Part shown: positions 48,509 through 59,706 of the stretch, piece after piece
Position numbering within the stretch: position 1 is the first letter of the stretch
How the letters are laid out: the number at the start of each line of letters is the position of its first letter
Assembly: GCF_030315915.2 (NCBI RefSeq)
Contig: NZ_CP135990.1
Location: 2,604,001-2,668,000, forward strand
Source of the DNA: Providencia zhijiangensis
GTDB lineage: Bacteria; Pseudomonadota; Gammaproteobacteria; Enterobacterales; Enterobacteriaceae
DNA length: 64,000 nt
Reading direction: 5' to 3'
The notes under the pieces: model-generated
Database searches by the model: none
Seen by the model: the letters and a program-made list of their open reading frames with translations, nothing else
Told to the model about the DNA's origin: nothing
Made by a program: the position numbers and the translations under genes

Positions 48509-48838
48509 ATGTCCGCACAACCCGTTGATATTCAGATTTTTGGGCGCTCTATGCGCGTTAATTGCCCAATAGAACAAAAAGAAGCGCTCTTAGAGTCAGC
48601 AAAAGAATTAGAAGAACGCTTAAAAACGTTAAAAGACCGAAGCGGTGTCACTAACACTGAACAGCTTATTTTCATTGTCGCATTGAACGTCTGTCACGAA
48701 TTAGCACAAGAAAAGACAAAAACGCGCGATTATGCTTATAATATGGAAGAGAAAATAAAAGTATTGCAGCAGACGATTGAACAAGCGTTGCACGATCAGG
48801 TGAAAATCACTGAGAGGCAGGTATTGCCCCTAGAGTAA
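48509..48838 (+). CDS. zapA: Cell division protein ZapA
   Basis: ZapA bundles FtsZ filaments at mid-cell. The 109-residue protein has an N-terminal globular part ([33 protein letters not shown]) and a C-terminal coiled coil. GGAGG precedes the ATG. Immediately upstream of 6S RNA, as in E. coli. Confidence 0.95.
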   Translation: MSAQPVDIQIFGRSMRVNCPIEQKEALLESAKELEERLKTLKDRSGVTNTEQLIFIVALNVCHELAQEKTKTRDYAYNMEEKIKVLQQTIEQALHDQVKITERQVLPLE

Positions 48839-48948
48839 ATATGCTTATTAATCAATCACTAGTAAAAAAATAAAACGAAAAATTAGGTTGCATTTATACT
48901 CTAATTTCGTACAATGAAATCACTGAGTAACGAAAGTTCTCAAAACAA

Positions 48949-49133
48949 ATTTCTCTGAGATGCGCGTCAGTGGGTAAGTCCCCTGAGCCGATATTTCATA
49001 CCAAACAGAATGTGGTTATTGCGCTGGTGAGCATGCCTGATTCGCTCAGGAAGCCTAAAGGTTGCTAAACTGCGTTCACCTTGAACCAAGGGTTCAAGGG
49101 TTACAGCCTACAACGGCATCTTGGAGACCTCCC
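48949..49133 (+). ncRNA. ssrS: 6S RNA
   Basis: About 185 bases aligning with E. coli 6S RNA at both ends (ATTTCTCTGAGATG at 5' and GGAGACCTCCC at 3'). Internally, CCCTGAGCCGATATTTCATACC and TTGAACCAAGGGTTCAAGGGTTACAGCC are conserved, the latter at about 49081-49108. The ends pair to close the long rod, and the central bubble mimics an open promoter that captures sigma70 RNA polymerase. It lies between zapA and fau, the canonical position. Confidence 0.96.
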
Positions 49134-49266
49134 TTCTATTTAGTCTGCTCTTATTCTTTGCACAAAATCCCAAACCCACGCTAAAAATTACTTATTCCTA
49201 TTCCTTGCGATATACTGTTTCGTAGGTTTTTCCACGAGTTATCAACTTGCTATTAGGAAATGATTT

Positions 49267-49869
49267 ATGGGAATGGTTATGTCAGATACGCTCTCTTCAC
49301 TACGTCAACAAATCCGTAAATCCATTCGAGCAACTAGACGGGAACTGACACCAGAAGCCCAAGATGACGCGGCTCAACACATTATCGCTCACATACTTAA
49401 TCACCCCAAAATAGCGTCAGCTAAAACGATTGCCCTATTTCTTTCGTTCGATGGTGAAATTAATACACGTCCATTAATCCAAGCCCTTTGGGATCACGGA
49501 AAACAGGTTTATCTCCCCGTTATTCATCCTTTTAATCCTCATCACTTATTATTTTTGCACTACACGCCGAAGACTATCTTAGTAAAAAATAAATTTAATA
49601 TTGAAGAACCACAATTGAATGTGTTGGATGTATTACCTATCGAGCAACTGGATATTATGATGGTCCCGCTGGTGGCCTTTGATAGCCAAGGACAACGGTT
49701 AGGAATGGGTGGCGGATTTTATGATAGAACATTGGCAAACTGGCAACAAACTGGCTTTTATCCTATTGGGGTCGCCCATGATTGTCAGTTAGTTGAAGAT
49801 TTACCCGTTGCGCATTGGGATATTCCGTTGCCAGAAATTATTACCCCGAAAAAAATATGGCGCTGGTAA
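49267..49869 (+). CDS. fau: 5-formyltetrahydrofolate cyclo-ligase
   Basis: Converts 5-formyl-THF to 5,10-methenyl-THF with ATP. The 200-residue protein has KTIALFLSFDGEINTRPLI, VPLVAFDSQGQRLGMGGGFYDRTL (substrate and nucleotide site) and GVAHDCQLV. ATG 49267 has AGGAAA upstream. In E. coli the gene (ygfA) is co-transcribed with ssrS, which the arrangement here also suggests. Confidence 0.94.
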   Translation: MGMVMSDTLSSLRQQIRKSIRATRRELTPEAQDDAAQHIIAHILNHPKIASAKTIALFLSFDGEINTRPLIQALWDHGKQVYLPVIHPFNPHHLLFLHYTPKTILVKNKFNIEEPQLNVLDVLPIEQLDIMMVPLVAFDSQGQRLGMGGGFYDRTLANWQQTGFYPIGVAHDCQLVEDLPVAHWDIPLPEIITPKKIWRW

Positions 49870-49905
49870 ATACCAACGCCACGGTGTTTTTAATATATCG
49901 ACTGA

Positions 49906-51156
49906 TTAGAACAACAGACGAGCGCGGATAGTGCCCGGTAGAGATTTTAATTTCAGTAATACTTCATCCGCTTGGCTTGGTGACTGCGTTAGCACATCAA
50001 TAACCACGTAGCCCACATTACCGGAAGTTCTCAGGTATTGCCCTACCACGTTAATGTTATTTTCAGTAAACACTTGGTTGATACTGTTCATGATACCAGG
50101 GCGGTTTTCATGAATGTGCAGTAAACGGTTAGTATCATCCATATGCACTGGCAGAGAAACTTCAGGGAAGTTAACCGCAGATAATGTTGAACCATTATCT
50201 GAGTATTTTGCCAGCTTGCTTGCTACTTCTAAGCCGATATTTTCTTGTGCTTCCTCTGTTGAACCACCGATATGTGGAGTCAGGATCACGTTATCGAATT
50301 TAATCAACTCAGAGATGAATGGGTCATTAGGATCGTTGTTTGCTGCTGGTTCCGTTGGGAATACGTCAACCGCTGCACCTGAGAGTTTTTTGCTCTCTAA
50401 CGCTGCACTTAATGCAGGAATATCAACGACAGTACCGCGCGATGCGTTGATAAAAATCGCACCTTGCTTCATTTGCTCAAACTGTGCTTCGCCAAACATA
50501 TTCTTTGTGCTTGCCGTTTCAGGCACATGTAGACTCACCACGTCGCTCATTTTTAATAATTCTGGTAATGAACGAACTTGAGTTGCGTTACCTAATGGTA
50601 ATTTGTTTTCGATATCATAGAAGTAAACATCCATACCGATACCTTCAGCTAAAATCCCTAACTGTGTGCCGATATGACCATAACCAACAATACCTAAGCG
50701 CTTACCACGAGCTTCAAAGCAACCCTTCGCTTGTTTTTCCCAGATCCCACGGTGAGCTTGCATATTCGCTTCAGGAATACGACGTAACAACAGTAATAAC
50801 TGACCTAATACCATTTCCGCCACGGAACGGGTGTTGGAGAATGGTGCGTTAAAGACAGGAATACCGCGCTTCGCTGCTGCATCGAGATCAACTTGGTTGG
50901 TTCCAATACAGAAACATCCCACAGCCACCAGCTTTTCTGCAGCAGCAAAGATCTCTTCCGTCAAATGAGTACGGGAGCGGATCCCCACAAAACGCGCGTC
51001 TTTAATCGCTTCTTTTAGTTCTTCGTCCGACAGCGCGCTTTTGTGATATTCGATATTGGTGTAACCCGCTGCTTTGAGGTTATCCACAGCACTTTGGTGA
51101 ACACCTTCGAGCAGTAAAAATTTAATTTTGTCTTTCTGCAAAGATACCTTGACCAT
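49906..51156 (-). CDS. serA: D-3-phosphoglycerate dehydrogenase
   Basis: First enzyme of serine synthesis, feedback-inhibited by serine through its C-terminal ACT domain. The 416 residues contain GIVGYGHIGTQLGILAEGIGM (NAD fold), NASRGTVVDIPAL, the catalytic His in LTPHIGGSTEEAQENIG, and the ACT domain (about 340-416). Six residues longer than the E. coli enzyme. Confidence 0.96.
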   Translation of the reverse strand: MVKVSLQKDKIKFLLLEGVHQSAVDNLKAAGYTNIEYHKSALSDEELKEAIKDARFVGIRSRTHLTEEIFAAAEKLVAVGCFCIGTNQVDLDAAAKRGIPVFNAPFSNTRSVAEMVLGQLLLLLRRIPEANMQAHRGIWEKQAKGCFEARGKRLGIVGYGHIGTQLGILAEGIGMDVYFYDIENKLPLGNATQVRSLPELLKMSDVVSLHVPETASTKNMFGEAQFEQMKQGAIFINASRGTVVDIPALSAALESKKLSGAAVDVFPTEPAANNDPNDPFISELIKFDNVILTPHIGGSTEEAQENIGLEVASKLAKYSDNGSTLSAVNFPEVSLPVHMDDTNRLLHIHENRPGIMNSINQVFTENNINVVGQYLRTSGNVGYVVIDVLTQSPSQADEVLLKLKSLPGTIRARLLF

Positions 51157-51427
51157 TTACCCTACCCTATCGTACTTAATTTTTGACCGATGAATTTCGT
51201 ATGAACTCAAAATAATTCGAGATGCACGCCATGAAATTAAGGCACTCCAGCCCCTTCACATGCACCTTGAAATAAAACGAGAATACCAACATAGCAAAAT
51301 CCAGCGCAGTAGCAATACAAACGATTGCTTAGACTCTGCTAAAATGTGTGATGAAAAAGAAGTTATATGGTGGAAAATCTAGAGCGGTAACACAAAATAA
51401 GCATTTTGCCCACCTAATGGGCATTTG

Positions 51428-51443
51428 TGTGAGATATATCACC
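51428..51443. promoter_or_regulatory. CRP-like site upstream of serA
   Basis: TGTGAGATATATCACC matches TGTGA-N6-TCACA at nine of ten fixed positions, 272 bases upstream of the serA start. E. coli serA is known to respond to CRP and Lrp, which supports this reading. Confidence 0.45.
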
Positions 51444-51555
51444 AAAATAACGGAAGGTAAAAAAAATTTAAATAATTTTCATGTTGATGATATTTACAAA
51501 AGTCATTAACCATCAAACTATCTACTCAAAAATAAAATAAGCTCGCCAAAAACAA

Positions 51556-51591
51556 AATAAGCCAGTGAACTCGAAAATTCACCGGCTTATT
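51556..51591 (-). terminator. Intrinsic terminator of rpiA
   Basis: A stem with one mismatch (51556-51569 with 51578-51591, core AAGCC/GGCTT) followed by T-rich sequence in the minus direction, 17 bases after the rpiA stop. Confidence 0.75.
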
Positions 51592-51607
51592 ATTGAATAC
51601 TGATTAA

Positions 51608-52267
51608 TTATAACTTAATGGTTTTTACGCCTTCCGCCGTTCCCATCAGCACGACATCAGCGCCACGGTTAGCAAATAATCCGACTGTTACGACGCCAGC
51701 AATCCCGTTGATTTTATTTTCTAAAGCCACTGGGTCGAGGATTTCTAAGTTGTGAACATCTAAAATAACGTTACCGTTATCTGTCACCACGTTTTCACGG
51801 TAAACTGGCTGGCCACCCAGTTTAACGAGCTCACGAGCCACATAGCTACGCGCCATTGGGATCACTTCCACTGGCAGAGGGAATTTGCCCAATACGCCCA
51901 CCAGCTTAGATTGGTCTACGATGCACACGAATGTTTTCGCAATGGCAGACACGATTTTTTCGCGGGTTAACGCAGCACCGCCACCTTTGATCATGTTCAT
52001 GTTACCGTCAACTTCGTCAGCACCATCAACATAGACATCTAATGAATCCACGCTATTACAGTCAAAAACAGGAATACCCAAGGATTTTAATTTTTGCGTT
52101 GATGCTTCAGAGCTAGAGACTGCGCCTTCGATTTGCCCCTTCATGGTGGCTAATGCATCAATAAAGTGAGATGCGGTAGAGCCCGTACCAACACCAACAA
52201 TGGTGCCCGGTTTAACGTATTCTAATGCCGCCCAACCTACTGCTTTTTTTAATTCTTCCTGAGTCAT
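51608..52267 (-). CDS. rpiA: Ribose-5-phosphate isomerase A
   Basis: Interconverts ribose-5-phosphate and ribulose-5-phosphate. The 219 residues include [42 protein letters not shown] (catalytic Asp and Lys region) and the C-terminal [18 protein letters not shown]. Divergent from argP. Confidence 0.97.
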   Translation of the reverse strand: MTQEELKKAVGWAALEYVKPGTIVGVGTGSTASHFIDALATMKGQIEGAVSSSEASTQKLKSLGIPVFDCNSVDSLDVYVDGADEVDGNMNMIKGGGAALTREKIVSAIAKTFVCIVDQSKLVGVLGKFPLPVEVIPMARSYVARELVKLGGQPVYRENVVTDNGNVILDVHNLEILDPVALENKINGIAGVVTVGLFANRGADVVLMGTAEGVKTIKL

Positions 52268-52464
52268 GCGAGAGCCTTATACTGAAATAATGAGTCATTA
52301 AGTAGATGCCCAATAGTATATACCGGACACCCAGCAAGTTGCAGTATTGTTATTAGGGATTGTGCACTACTTCTTATGAAAAATACCCTTTAGGAATATT
52401 TGCAAGTGTTATCCCCAAAAATATGGCATAGTGATCCGCAGAATAACAAGAAGGAGAATTTTTG

Positions 52465-53385
52465 ATGAAGCGCCCTGATTATCGCGCCTTGCAAGCACTG
52501 GATGCCGTCATTCGTGAACGCGGATTTGAACGAGCAGCACAAAAATTGTGTATCACCCAATCTGCAGTTTCTCAACGAATCAAACAGTTAGAAAACCTTT
52601 TTGGTCAGCCTTTACTTGTGCGTACCGTTCCGCCACATCCGACTGAACAAGGACAAAAACTGCTCGCGCTGCTTCATCAAGTAGAATTACTCGAAGAACA
52701 GTGGCTTGGGGATGAGAATAGTGGCTCGACCCCATTATTGCTCTCCTTAGCGGTCAACGCCGATAGCTTGGCAACGTGGTTCTTACCTGCATTGAATCCT
52801 GTACTGGGTAACACCCCCATTCGCTTAAACATCCAAGTGGAAGATGAAACCCGCACCCAAGAACGTTTAAGACGTGGTGAAGTGGTCGGTGCTATCAGTA
52901 TTCAGCCACAAGCGCTACCGGGCTGTTTAGTCGATAAACTGGGTGCTCTGGACTATATTTTCGTGGCGTCCCCTGGCTTTGCGGCTAAATATTTCCCTGA
53001 AGGTGTGACTCGCGCATCGTTATTAAAAGCGCCAGCTGTGGCCTTTGACCACTTAGATGATATGCACCAAGCCTTTGTACAACAAAACTTTGGTCTCTCG
53101 CCAGGTAGCGTCCCTTGCCATATTGTTAACTCATCAGAAGCGTTTGTGCAGCTAGCAAAACAGGGGTCAACATGCTGTATGATCCCGCATTTGCAAATTG
53201 CCAGTGAATTAGAAAATGGCGAGCTGATCGATTTAACACCGGGGTTATGCCAGCGCCGTATGCTTTATTGGCATCGCTTTGCGCCAGAAAGCCGCACAAT
53301 GAAGAAAGTGACTGACGCCCTGCTGAAAACAGGACGCCAGATGCTAAAACAAGATGATGAAATTGCTGCCGAAATTAACGCTTAA
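52465..53385 (+). CDS. argP: LysR-family regulator ArgP (IciA)
   Basis: ArgP activates the arginine exporter argO and other genes depending on arginine and lysine. The 306 residues have an N-terminal winged helix ([32 protein letters not shown]) and a LysR effector domain. AAGGAG lies eight bases before ATG 52465; an in-frame TTG just upstream is rejected. Its stop overlaps that of convergent yggE by 11 bases. Confidence 0.96.
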   Translation: MKRPDYRALQALDAVIRERGFERAAQKLCITQSAVSQRIKQLENLFGQPLLVRTVPPHPTEQGQKLLALLHQVELLEEQWLGDENSGSTPLLLSLAVNADSLATWFLPALNPVLGNTPIRLNIQVEDETRTQERLRRGEVVGAISIQPQALPGCLVDKLGALDYIFVASPGFAAKYFPEGVTRASLLKAPAVAFDHLDDMHQAFVQQNFGLSPGSVPCHIVNSSEAFVQLAKQGSTCCMIPHLQIASELENGELIDLTPGLCQRRMLYWHRFAPESRTMKKVTDALLKTGRQMLKQDDEIAAEINA

Positions 53386-54103
53386 TTTCAAAAACCACAT
53401 CGACTTGGTCATTAAAATCAATACTTTGTTGCTCATAGGTCTCATCAACATTGAGATCTTGAGCTGTAGCTTTCAACGCGCCACCACGACTACGCATCGC
53501 CATTGGGTATGGTACATCTGATGGAGCATTATAATTAATGCTGTAAATCGGCCCTAGCTGTGCATTAAACCCTTTCGCCAGTGCTTCAGCCTGCTGTTGA
53601 GCATTCTTCATCGCTTGGTCACGCGCTGCATTACGATATTTCTGCGGATCATTCACGCCAAATTGTACTGAATTAATTTCATTCAATCCTGCTGCTAATG
53701 CGCCATCGAGCAGAACATTCAGTTGATCCAGTTTTTTCACTTTGACTTCAACGGTTCTTGTCGCGGTATAGCCTTTTAAAGACGCCTTAGCAGTCGAACT
53801 ATAATCATAGTTTGGTTGCGTACGTACATTGGCAGCTTCAATATCTTGCTTTTCAATGCCATTTTTCTTTAGGAATTCATAATATTCAGCAACACGCTTA
53901 TCAACGGCGGCTTTCGCAGCAGCGGCATCTTTATTGGTCACTTGCACATTAATGCTCAGCGTCGCCATATCTGGTGCCACTTTCACAGCACCACTTGCTG
54001 ATGTTGAAATATGTGGACCTTCTGGTACGGCACTTGCCAATGACATGGTTGGTACCGCAAGACCTGCCAGCAGGGCAGCAACAACGATAGATTTCAATTT
54101 CAC
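53375..54103 (-). CDS. yggE: SIMPL-domain periplasmic protein YggE
   Basis: A 242-residue SIMPL (DUF541) protein; the E. coli homologue limits oxidative stress by an unclear mechanism. GTG 54103 is chosen because GGGAGG lies four bases upstream; the longer frame to 54115 starts within that site. A signal peptide (about 1-24) precedes [23 protein letters not shown]. The DQVDVVFEI end matches the family. Confidence 0.92.
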   Translation of the reverse strand: MKLKSIVVAALLAGLAVPTMSLASAVPEGPHISTSASGAVKVAPDMATLSINVQVTNKDAAAAKAAVDKRVAEYYEFLKKNGIEKQDIEAANVRTQPNYDYSSTAKASLKGYTATRTVEVKVKKLDQLNVLLDGALAAGLNEINSVQFGVNDPQKYRNAARDQAMKNAQQQAEALAKGFNAQLGPIYSINYNAPSDVPYPMAMRSRGGALKATAQDLNVDETYEQQSIDFNDQVDVVFEIKR

Positions 54104-54218
54104 AGAACCTCCCAATGGTGTTTTTCTCTACAATAAAAAGGAAGCTCATCATAAACTTCCTTTGATTAAGGTTCACATTATCATATTCAGCTCAAACTGC
54201 GATTCAGAATAATGCTAA

Positions 54219-54836
54219 TTAATAACCCAAACCATGCATCGCGAGTTTAAATGCAATAAACCACATGACACAACCGACAAACAAGTTAATCAAACGCTGA
54301 GAACGTGGTTTATTCAGTATAGGAGAAAACCAAGCGGCTAACATGGCTAATAAGAAAAACCACACAAATGAAGCCGTCAAAGCCCCTGCTGTAAACCATG
54401 GACGTAATTGACTTTCTAATTGCCCACCGACACTGCCTAGCACCACAAATGTATCCAAGTACACATGAGGATTCAGCCAAGTGACGGCAAATAAAGTCAC
54501 AATTACTTTCCAGCGTGTCATTGTTTTGCTTTCTAGCTGTAAGACTTCATCATCTGGGGTCATTGCGGTACGAAACGCACCATAGCCATACCACGCTAAA
54601 AATGCGACTCCAGCCCATGTAATTAACGCCATCAACAACTCAGACTGGCTTAATAGCGCACTGCCGCCAAATACACCAGCAATGATTAAAATCGTGTCAC
54701 TTAGAGCGCATAATAATGCACTCATTAAATGAAATTTTTTGCGGCTACCTTGTTGCAATACAAACGCATTTTGTGGTCCCAAAGGTAATATCATTGCAGC
54801 CCCAAGTAGAGCCCCCTGAAAATAAATCGTAAACAT
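54219..54836 (-). CDS. argO: Arginine exporter ArgO
   Basis: A 205-residue LysE-family exporter with six hydrophobic segments, N-terminal [25 protein letters not shown] and [20 protein letters not shown] as in E. coli ArgO (YggA). Its activator ArgP is encoded two genes away. Upstream, about 200 bases of AT-rich sequence should contain its promoter. Confidence 0.94.
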   Translation of the reverse strand: MFTIYFQGALLGAAMILPLGPQNAFVLQQGSRKKFHLMSALLCALSDTILIIAGVFGGSALLSQSELLMALITWAGVAFLAWYGYGAFRTAMTPDDEVLQLESKTMTRWKVIVTLFAVTWLNPHVYLDTFVVLGSVGGQLESQLRPWFTAGALTASFVWFFLLAMLAAWFSPILNKPRSQRLINLFVGCVMWFIAFKLAMHGLGY

Positions 54837-54998
54837 GCAATTTTTCCCAATAATTATTCAAATAATCTGCAAAGAATAATATCCAGAAAAAATTATTAGT
54901 GAAAACGATTAACTCTAATGGTCCATAAGCAAGGCTAATCAAGATTAGCGATAAAGAAATGATAGAAATAAGGATGAGATTACGGAAAAAGTGCAAAT

Positions 54999-55033
54999 AA
55001 AAATGGCGTAACTTTTTAGGTCACGCCATTTTT
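54999..55033 (-). terminator. Intrinsic terminator of mscS
   Basis: AAAAATGGCGT (54999-55009) pairs with ACGCCATTTTT (55023-55033), 20 bases after the mscS stop. Confidence 0.85.
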
Positions 55034-55053
55034 AAGGATAAATACGTTAAGAC

Positions 55054-55926
55054 TTATTCAGCAGAAATATTTTTTGCGCTGGTGTTAACTTGGTGAAGAT
55101 GAACATCCATTTGTGGGAATGGGATACCAATATTGTGCTTATCAAGCGCACGCTTAAAGTTTTCCATTAAATCCCAATAAACTGGCCAAGTATCACCATT
55201 CGTTGTCCAGAAACGCACTAAATAGTTTAATGAAGATGGTGCCATTTCATTTAAACGGATAGTTACACCTTTGTCATGAAGAATGCGTTTATCCGCAGCA
55301 ACGATATCACCCAAGACTTTTTTAACCATATCAATATCAGAATTGTAAGCAACACCGACCATGATATCTTGACGACGAAGTGGCTCACGAGTCACGTTAA
55401 TAATGCTGTCACCAATAATTTTACCGTTTGGGATCACTACGATACGGTCATCTGCCGTTCTCAATGTGGTTGAGAAAATTTGCACGCTTTGTACTGTACC
55501 GTCAATCGCGCCAATCTTAACAAACTCACCCGCTTTTAATGGTCTGAATACCACCAGCAGAACGCCTGCAGCAAAGTTACCTAATGAGTTTTGTAATGCT
55601 AAACCAACCGCTAAACCGGCGGCACCCATTACCGCGATGACAGAGGCAGTTTGTACGCCAATTTTGCCCAGCACCGCAATTAAAGTAAATGCCACAATGG
55701 TATAGCGAGCAATAGCAGATAAGAATTCGCTAACAGTGGAGTCAATTCCTCTCATTGTCATCACGCGATTCAAACCACGGCTAACCCATTTAGCAATCAT
55801 CAACCCCACAATTAAAATAACAAGTGCGGAAACGATATTGACGACATACTGGACTAGCAGATCCTGATTTGCCACAAACCAATTTGTTGCATCATTCAAT
55901 GCGCCTGTAACATCATCAGTATTCAT
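55054..55926 (-). CDS. mscS: Small-conductance mechanosensitive channel MscS
   Basis: Heptameric channel that opens under membrane tension to release solutes. ATG 55926 (MNTDDVTGALNDA, GGAT upstream) gives 290 residues with three N-terminal helices. The pore-lining TM3 is Gly/Ala-rich (VMGAAGLAVGLALQNSLGNFAAG) and the cytoplasmic vestibule carries GAIDGTVQSVQIFSTTLRTADDRIVVIPNG. Confidence 0.96.
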   Translation of the reverse strand: MNTDDVTGALNDATNWFVANQDLLVQYVVNIVSALVILIVGLMIAKWVSRGLNRVMTMRGIDSTVSEFLSAIARYTIVAFTLIAVLGKIGVQTASVIAVMGAAGLAVGLALQNSLGNFAAGVLLVVFRPLKAGEFVKIGAIDGTVQSVQIFSTTLRTADDRIVVIPNGKIIGDSIINVTREPLRRQDIMVGVAYNSDIDMVKKVLGDIVAADKRILHDKGVTIRLNEMAPSSLNYLVRFWTTNGDTWPVYWDLMENFKRALDKHNIGIPFPQMDVHLHQVNTSAKNISAE

Positions 55927-56078
55927 ATGTATATCCTTTTCGATCAAATTTAGACTAGGAAAACTCGCTCAATTCAATTAATAACCTTGGAAACTATTAG
56001 TAAATAATTGAATAACACGCTTAAAATAATAGCTATAAATTATCAAAATATAAAATTAATCGATAAATAAAATGCTAT

Positions 56079-56444
56079 TTATCGATTTTCGATAACAAAT
56101 TCACGGTAGTCATCCAACATATCAAAAAAGTCATTTACACCACAAAAGGCAATACTTTCATTATCATAGTAACTCATGCCTTCTTCTAACCCATCCGTCT
56201 CAAAAGCTAATTGGTTCGCACGGATCATCACTTCTTCATCATCAAGAATGAGCGTGTATTCGTGACCAATAAACTCCCATTGCTTTTCACTGCCTTTAAT
56301 CAATTCATAATTTTCTGCGATGGTATCCAGTAAACTGAGGTCATTTTTGATTTCCTCATTTAACCAATAACCGATAGCTTCATGGTCCATTGAAAATTTA
56401 GCGGTAATACTTCCTGTAATATCCTTTAAGAATTGGTAGTCCAT
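56079..56444 (-). CDS. yacL: YacL family protein (UPF0231)
   Basis: A 121-residue acidic protein matching E. coli YacL: MDYQFLKDITG at the start, KGSEKQWEFIGHEYTLILDDEEVMIRANQL in the middle, EEGMSYYDNES near the end. Function is unknown. Start at ATG 56444 with GAGGT upstream. In E. coli it also lies beside acnB, which supports the call. Confidence 0.93.
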   Translation of the reverse strand: MDYQFLKDITGSITAKFSMDHEAIGYWLNEEIKNDLSLLDTIAENYELIKGSEKQWEFIGHEYTLILDDEEVMIRANQLAFETDGLEEGMSYYDNESIAFCGVNDFFDMLDDYREFVIENR

Positions 56445-56620
56445 ATGCAATACCTCACACTTTGCGTCTTTGAATTAAGTATAACGCGAGTCAAGCGGGT
56501 TTGCTTAGCGCTATTACAGACTGTCAGAAGAAAATTAATGGTCGTGACTATTACGCTGCATAAATAGGTTTATTCAATTAAAATTGATGCACACTATTCA
56601 ACTCGGTAATAGGAACGTCA

Positions 56621-56998
56621 ATGATTAATCGATTAGACCATATAGTCTTAACCACCACAGATCTTGATGCCTGTCTTGATTTTTACCAACGTATTTTAAA
56701 GATGTCTGTGATCACCTTCGGCGAACAACGTTTTGCCCTGCAATTTGGTCAGCAAAAAATAAATATTCACCAATATGGGAAAGAGTTTGAACCTAAGGCA
56801 CACTTGCCTGTTCCGGGATCGTTAGATCTCTGCTTTATCAGTGATATTCCACTGATAGAAGTTCAACAGCATATTGAACAGCAAGGTGTGGAAATTATAG
56901 AGGGGCCAGTGCAACGAACGGGTGCTATCGGTAAGATTACTTCTTTGTATATCAGAGATCCTGATTTGAATTTAATTGAAATTTCACAATATCTTTAA
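56621..56998 (+). CDS. VOC-family glyoxalase-like protein (STM3117 type)
   Basis: A 125-residue single VOC domain with metal-ligand candidates His in RLDHIVLTT, His in KINIHQYG, and Glu in NLIEISQYL. The segments EFEPKAHLPVPGSLDLCFI and IYIRDPDLNLIEISQYL match the Salmonella STM3117-like subfamily. Substrate is unknown. It lies between yacL and acnB on the opposite strand. Confidence 0.85.
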   Translation: MINRLDHIVLTTTDLDACLDFYQRILKMSVITFGEQRFALQFGQQKINIHQYGKEFEPKAHLPVPGSLDLCFISDIPLIEVQQHIEQQGVEIIEGPVQRTGAIGKITSLYIRDPDLNLIEISQYL

Positions 56999-57041
56999 CG
57001 CTAGCCTATTTATATTCGTGTTCATTACTAAAAGAAAGACA

Positions 57042-57085
57042 GAAAAAACCCCAAAAATTGAATTCTCAATTCTTGGGGTTAAATG
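57042..57085 (-). terminator. Intrinsic terminator of acnB
   Basis: A 15-bp stem with one mismatch (57047-57061 with 57066-57080, core AACCCC/GGGGTT) is followed in the minus direction by T6. It separates convergent acnB and the VOC gene. Confidence 0.92.
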
Positions 57086-57108
57086 AGTATGATTCTATCT
57101 ATCGCTGA

Positions 57109-59706
57109 TTAAACAGCGGTTTGGAAAATCACACCATCAGCTTTTTCAGTGTACTGATCCAGTCGATCAAAGTTCAGATAGCGGTATGTATCTTCCGCAG
57201 TTTCGTCGACTTTATTCATAAACTGTTGGTACTCAGCTGGCGTTGGTAAACGACCTAACAGAGAAGCTACTGCGGCTAACTCTGCGGATGCCAGATACAC
57301 ATTCGCCCCTGTACCTAAACGGTTAGGGAAGTTACGAGTCGATGTCGAAACGACAGTCGCACCATCTGCCACGCGTGCTTGGTTCCCCATACACAGTGAA
57401 CAGCCAGGGACTTCAATACGCGCTCCGCTCTTACCAAATACGCTGTAATAACCTTCTTCAGTTAATTGCGCTGCATCCATCTTGGTTGGTGGCGCAACCC
57501 ACAGGCGAGTTGGTAATTGACCTTTATGGGAATCCAGCAATTTACCTGCTGCACGGAAGTGACCAATGTTAGTCATGCATGAACCAATGAATACTTCATC
57601 GATTTTTTCATTCTGAACATCAGACAGTAAACGCGCATCATCAGGATCATTTGGCGCACACAGAATTGGCTCTTTGATCTCATTAAGATCAATTTCAATC
57701 ACCGCTGCATATTCTGCATCGGCATCGCCTTCAAGTAACTCAGGGTTCGCTAACCAGTTTTCCATACCTTTGATACGACGTTCAATGGTACGACGGTCGC
57801 CGTAACCCTCTGCGATCATCCACTTCAAAAGAACGATGTTAGATTGCAGGTATTCGATGATTGGCGCTTTATCCAGTTTGATAGTACAGCCCGCAGCAGA
57901 ACGTTCAGCCGACGCATCCGCTAATTCAAATGCTTGCTCAACTTTCAGCTCTGGAAGACCTTCAATTTCCAGAATACGACCAGAGAAAATGTTTTTCTTA
58001 CCTTTTTTCTCAACAGTCAGTAAGCCATCTTTAATCGCATACAGAGGAATAGCATGAACGAGGTCACGTAATGTGATACCCGGCTGCATTTGTCCTTTGA
58101 AGCGAACTAATACGGATTCTGGCATATCCAGAGGCATAACACCGGTTGCTGCGGCAAAAGCCACTAAACCAGAACCTGCTGGGAATGAGATACCAATTGG
58201 GAAACGGGTATGCGAGTCACCACCAGTCCCAACAGTATCTGGCAATAGCATACGGTTTAACCAAGAGTGAATAATACCGTCGCCCGGACGCAGAGAAACC
58301 CCACCGCGGTTCATAATAAAATCAGGCAGCGTATGGTGCGTGGTAACATCGACAGGTTTTGGATAAGCTGCCGTGTGACAGAATGACTGCATGACTAAAT
58401 CTGCAGAGAATCCTAAACATGCTAAGTCTTTCAGCTCATCACGTGTCATTGGACCCGTGGTATCTTGAGAACCAACAGACGTCATTTTAGGTTCACAGTA
58501 TTCACCAGGGCGAATACCTTGACGACCGCATGCACGACCCACCATTTTTTGTGCTAATGAGTAACCACGATTGCTTTGTGCAACAGGTTTCGCAAGACGG
58601 AACATATCCGTTGCACCTAAACCTAATGCTTCGCGCGCTTTAGTGGTTAAGCCACGACCGATGATCAGAGGAATACGACCACCAGCACGAACTTCGTCGA
58701 TTAACACATCAGTTTTTAGTTCGAATGTTTCTAATAATTCGTTAGTTTCGTGGTTACGAACTTCACCTTTATATGGGTAGATATCAATCACATCGCCCAT
58801 ATTCAGTTTAGACACATCCACTTCAATTGGCAGTGCACCCGCATCTTCCATTGTGTTAAAGAAGATAGGAGCAATTTTACCGCCCAGCACCACACCGCCG
58901 CCACGTTTGTTAGGCACGAATGGAATATCATCACCCATAAACCATAAAACAGAGTTCGTTGCTGATTTACGCGAAGAACCTGTACCGACAACGTCACCCA
59001 CATAAGCTAGTGGGAAACCTTTTTTGTTCAGTTCTTCGATTTGTTTAATTGGACCTACGCTACCCGCTTCATCAGGAACGATACCATCGCGTGCGTTTTT
59101 CAGCATTGCTAAAGCATGCAGAGGGATATCAGGGCGCGACCATGCATCTGGTGCAGGAGATAAATCATCGGTGTTTGTTTCGCCAGTCACTTTAAATACA
59201 GTCACTGTCATTTTTTCGGCTAATTCAGGACGCTCGTTGAACCAATCGGCATTCGCCCATGACTCAATCACTTGCTTAGCATGTGCATTTCCCGCTTTCG
59301 CTTTTTCTTCTACATCGTAGAAGTTATCGAACATTAATAAAGTGTGGGAAAGTGCTTTCGCTGCGATAGCTGCCAGTTTGGCATCATCAAGAGCTTCGAT
59401 TAACGCATGAATATTGTATCCGCCCTGCATGGTACCAAGCAGTTCGATGGCTTTTTCAGGGGAGATCAGAGGGGAGGATGTTTCGCCTTTTGCGATTGCG
59501 GCTAAAAATCCAGCTTTAACGTACGCTGCTTCATCGACGCCCGGTGGAACACGGTTGGTCAGCAGGTCTAACAAGAAATCTTCTTCACCTTTGGGTGGGT
59601 TTTTCAGTAACTCTACTAATGCAGCTACTTGTGACGCATCTAATGGCTTAGGGACAATCCCTTGAGCGGCACGCTCGGCTACGTGCTTACGGTATTCTTC
59701 TAGCAC
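57109..59706 (-). CDS. acnB: Bifunctional aconitate hydratase 2 / 2-methylisocitrate dehydratase
   Basis: TCA-cycle aconitase B, 865 residues as in E. coli. It begins at GTG 59706 (GAGGAG upstream), the same unusual start as in E. coli. The N-terminal HEAT-like domain (about 1-160) precedes the swivel and catalytic domains. Fe-S ligands lie in [16 protein letters not shown] and [13 protein letters not shown]. AcnB can also hydrate 2-methyl-cis-aconitate, so it complements prpBCD functionally. Confidence 0.97.
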   Translation of the reverse strand: MLEEYRKHVAERAAQGIVPKPLDASQVAALVELLKNPPKGEEDFLLDLLTNRVPPGVDEAAYVKAGFLAAIAKGETSSPLISPEKAIELLGTMQGGYNIHALIEALDDAKLAAIAAKALSHTLLMFDNFYDVEEKAKAGNAHAKQVIESWANADWFNERPELAEKMTVTVFKVTGETNTDDLSPAPDAWSRPDIPLHALAMLKNARDGIVPDEAGSVGPIKQIEELNKKGFPLAYVGDVVGTGSSRKSATNSVLWFMGDDIPFVPNKRGGGVVLGGKIAPIFFNTMEDAGALPIEVDVSKLNMGDVIDIYPYKGEVRNHETNELLETFELKTDVLIDEVRAGGRIPLIIGRGLTTKAREALGLGATDMFRLAKPVAQSNRGYSLAQKMVGRACGRQGIRPGEYCEPKMTSVGSQDTTGPMTRDELKDLACLGFSADLVMQSFCHTAAYPKPVDVTTHHTLPDFIMNRGGVSLRPGDGIIHSWLNRMLLPDTVGTGGDSHTRFPIGISFPAGSGLVAFAAATGVMPLDMPESVLVRFKGQMQPGITLRDLVHAIPLYAIKDGLLTVEKKGKKNIFSGRILEIEGLPELKVEQAFELADASAERSAAGCTIKLDKAPIIEYLQSNIVLLKWMIAEGYGDRRTIERRIKGMENWLANPELLEGDADAEYAAVIEIDLNEIKEPILCAPNDPDDARLLSDVQNEKIDEVFIGSCMTNIGHFRAAGKLLDSHKGQLPTRLWVAPPTKMDAAQLTEEGYYSVFGKSGARIEVPGCSLCMGNQARVADGATVVSTSTRNFPNRLGTGANVYLASAELAAVASLLGRLPTPAEYQQFMNKVDETAEDTYRYLNFDRLDQYTEKADGVIFQTAV

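Larger units (their letters stand above)
51157..51607. other. 451-bp region between rpiA and serA
   Basis: It holds the rpiA terminator (51556-51591), a CRP-like palindrome (51428-51443) and the serA promoter region. No ORF is recognised. Confidence 0.5.

Noticed and set aside
49870-49905. Terminator between fau and serA
   Set aside because: Only a short, poorly paired hairpin is visible in the 36-bp gap, so it was not listed.
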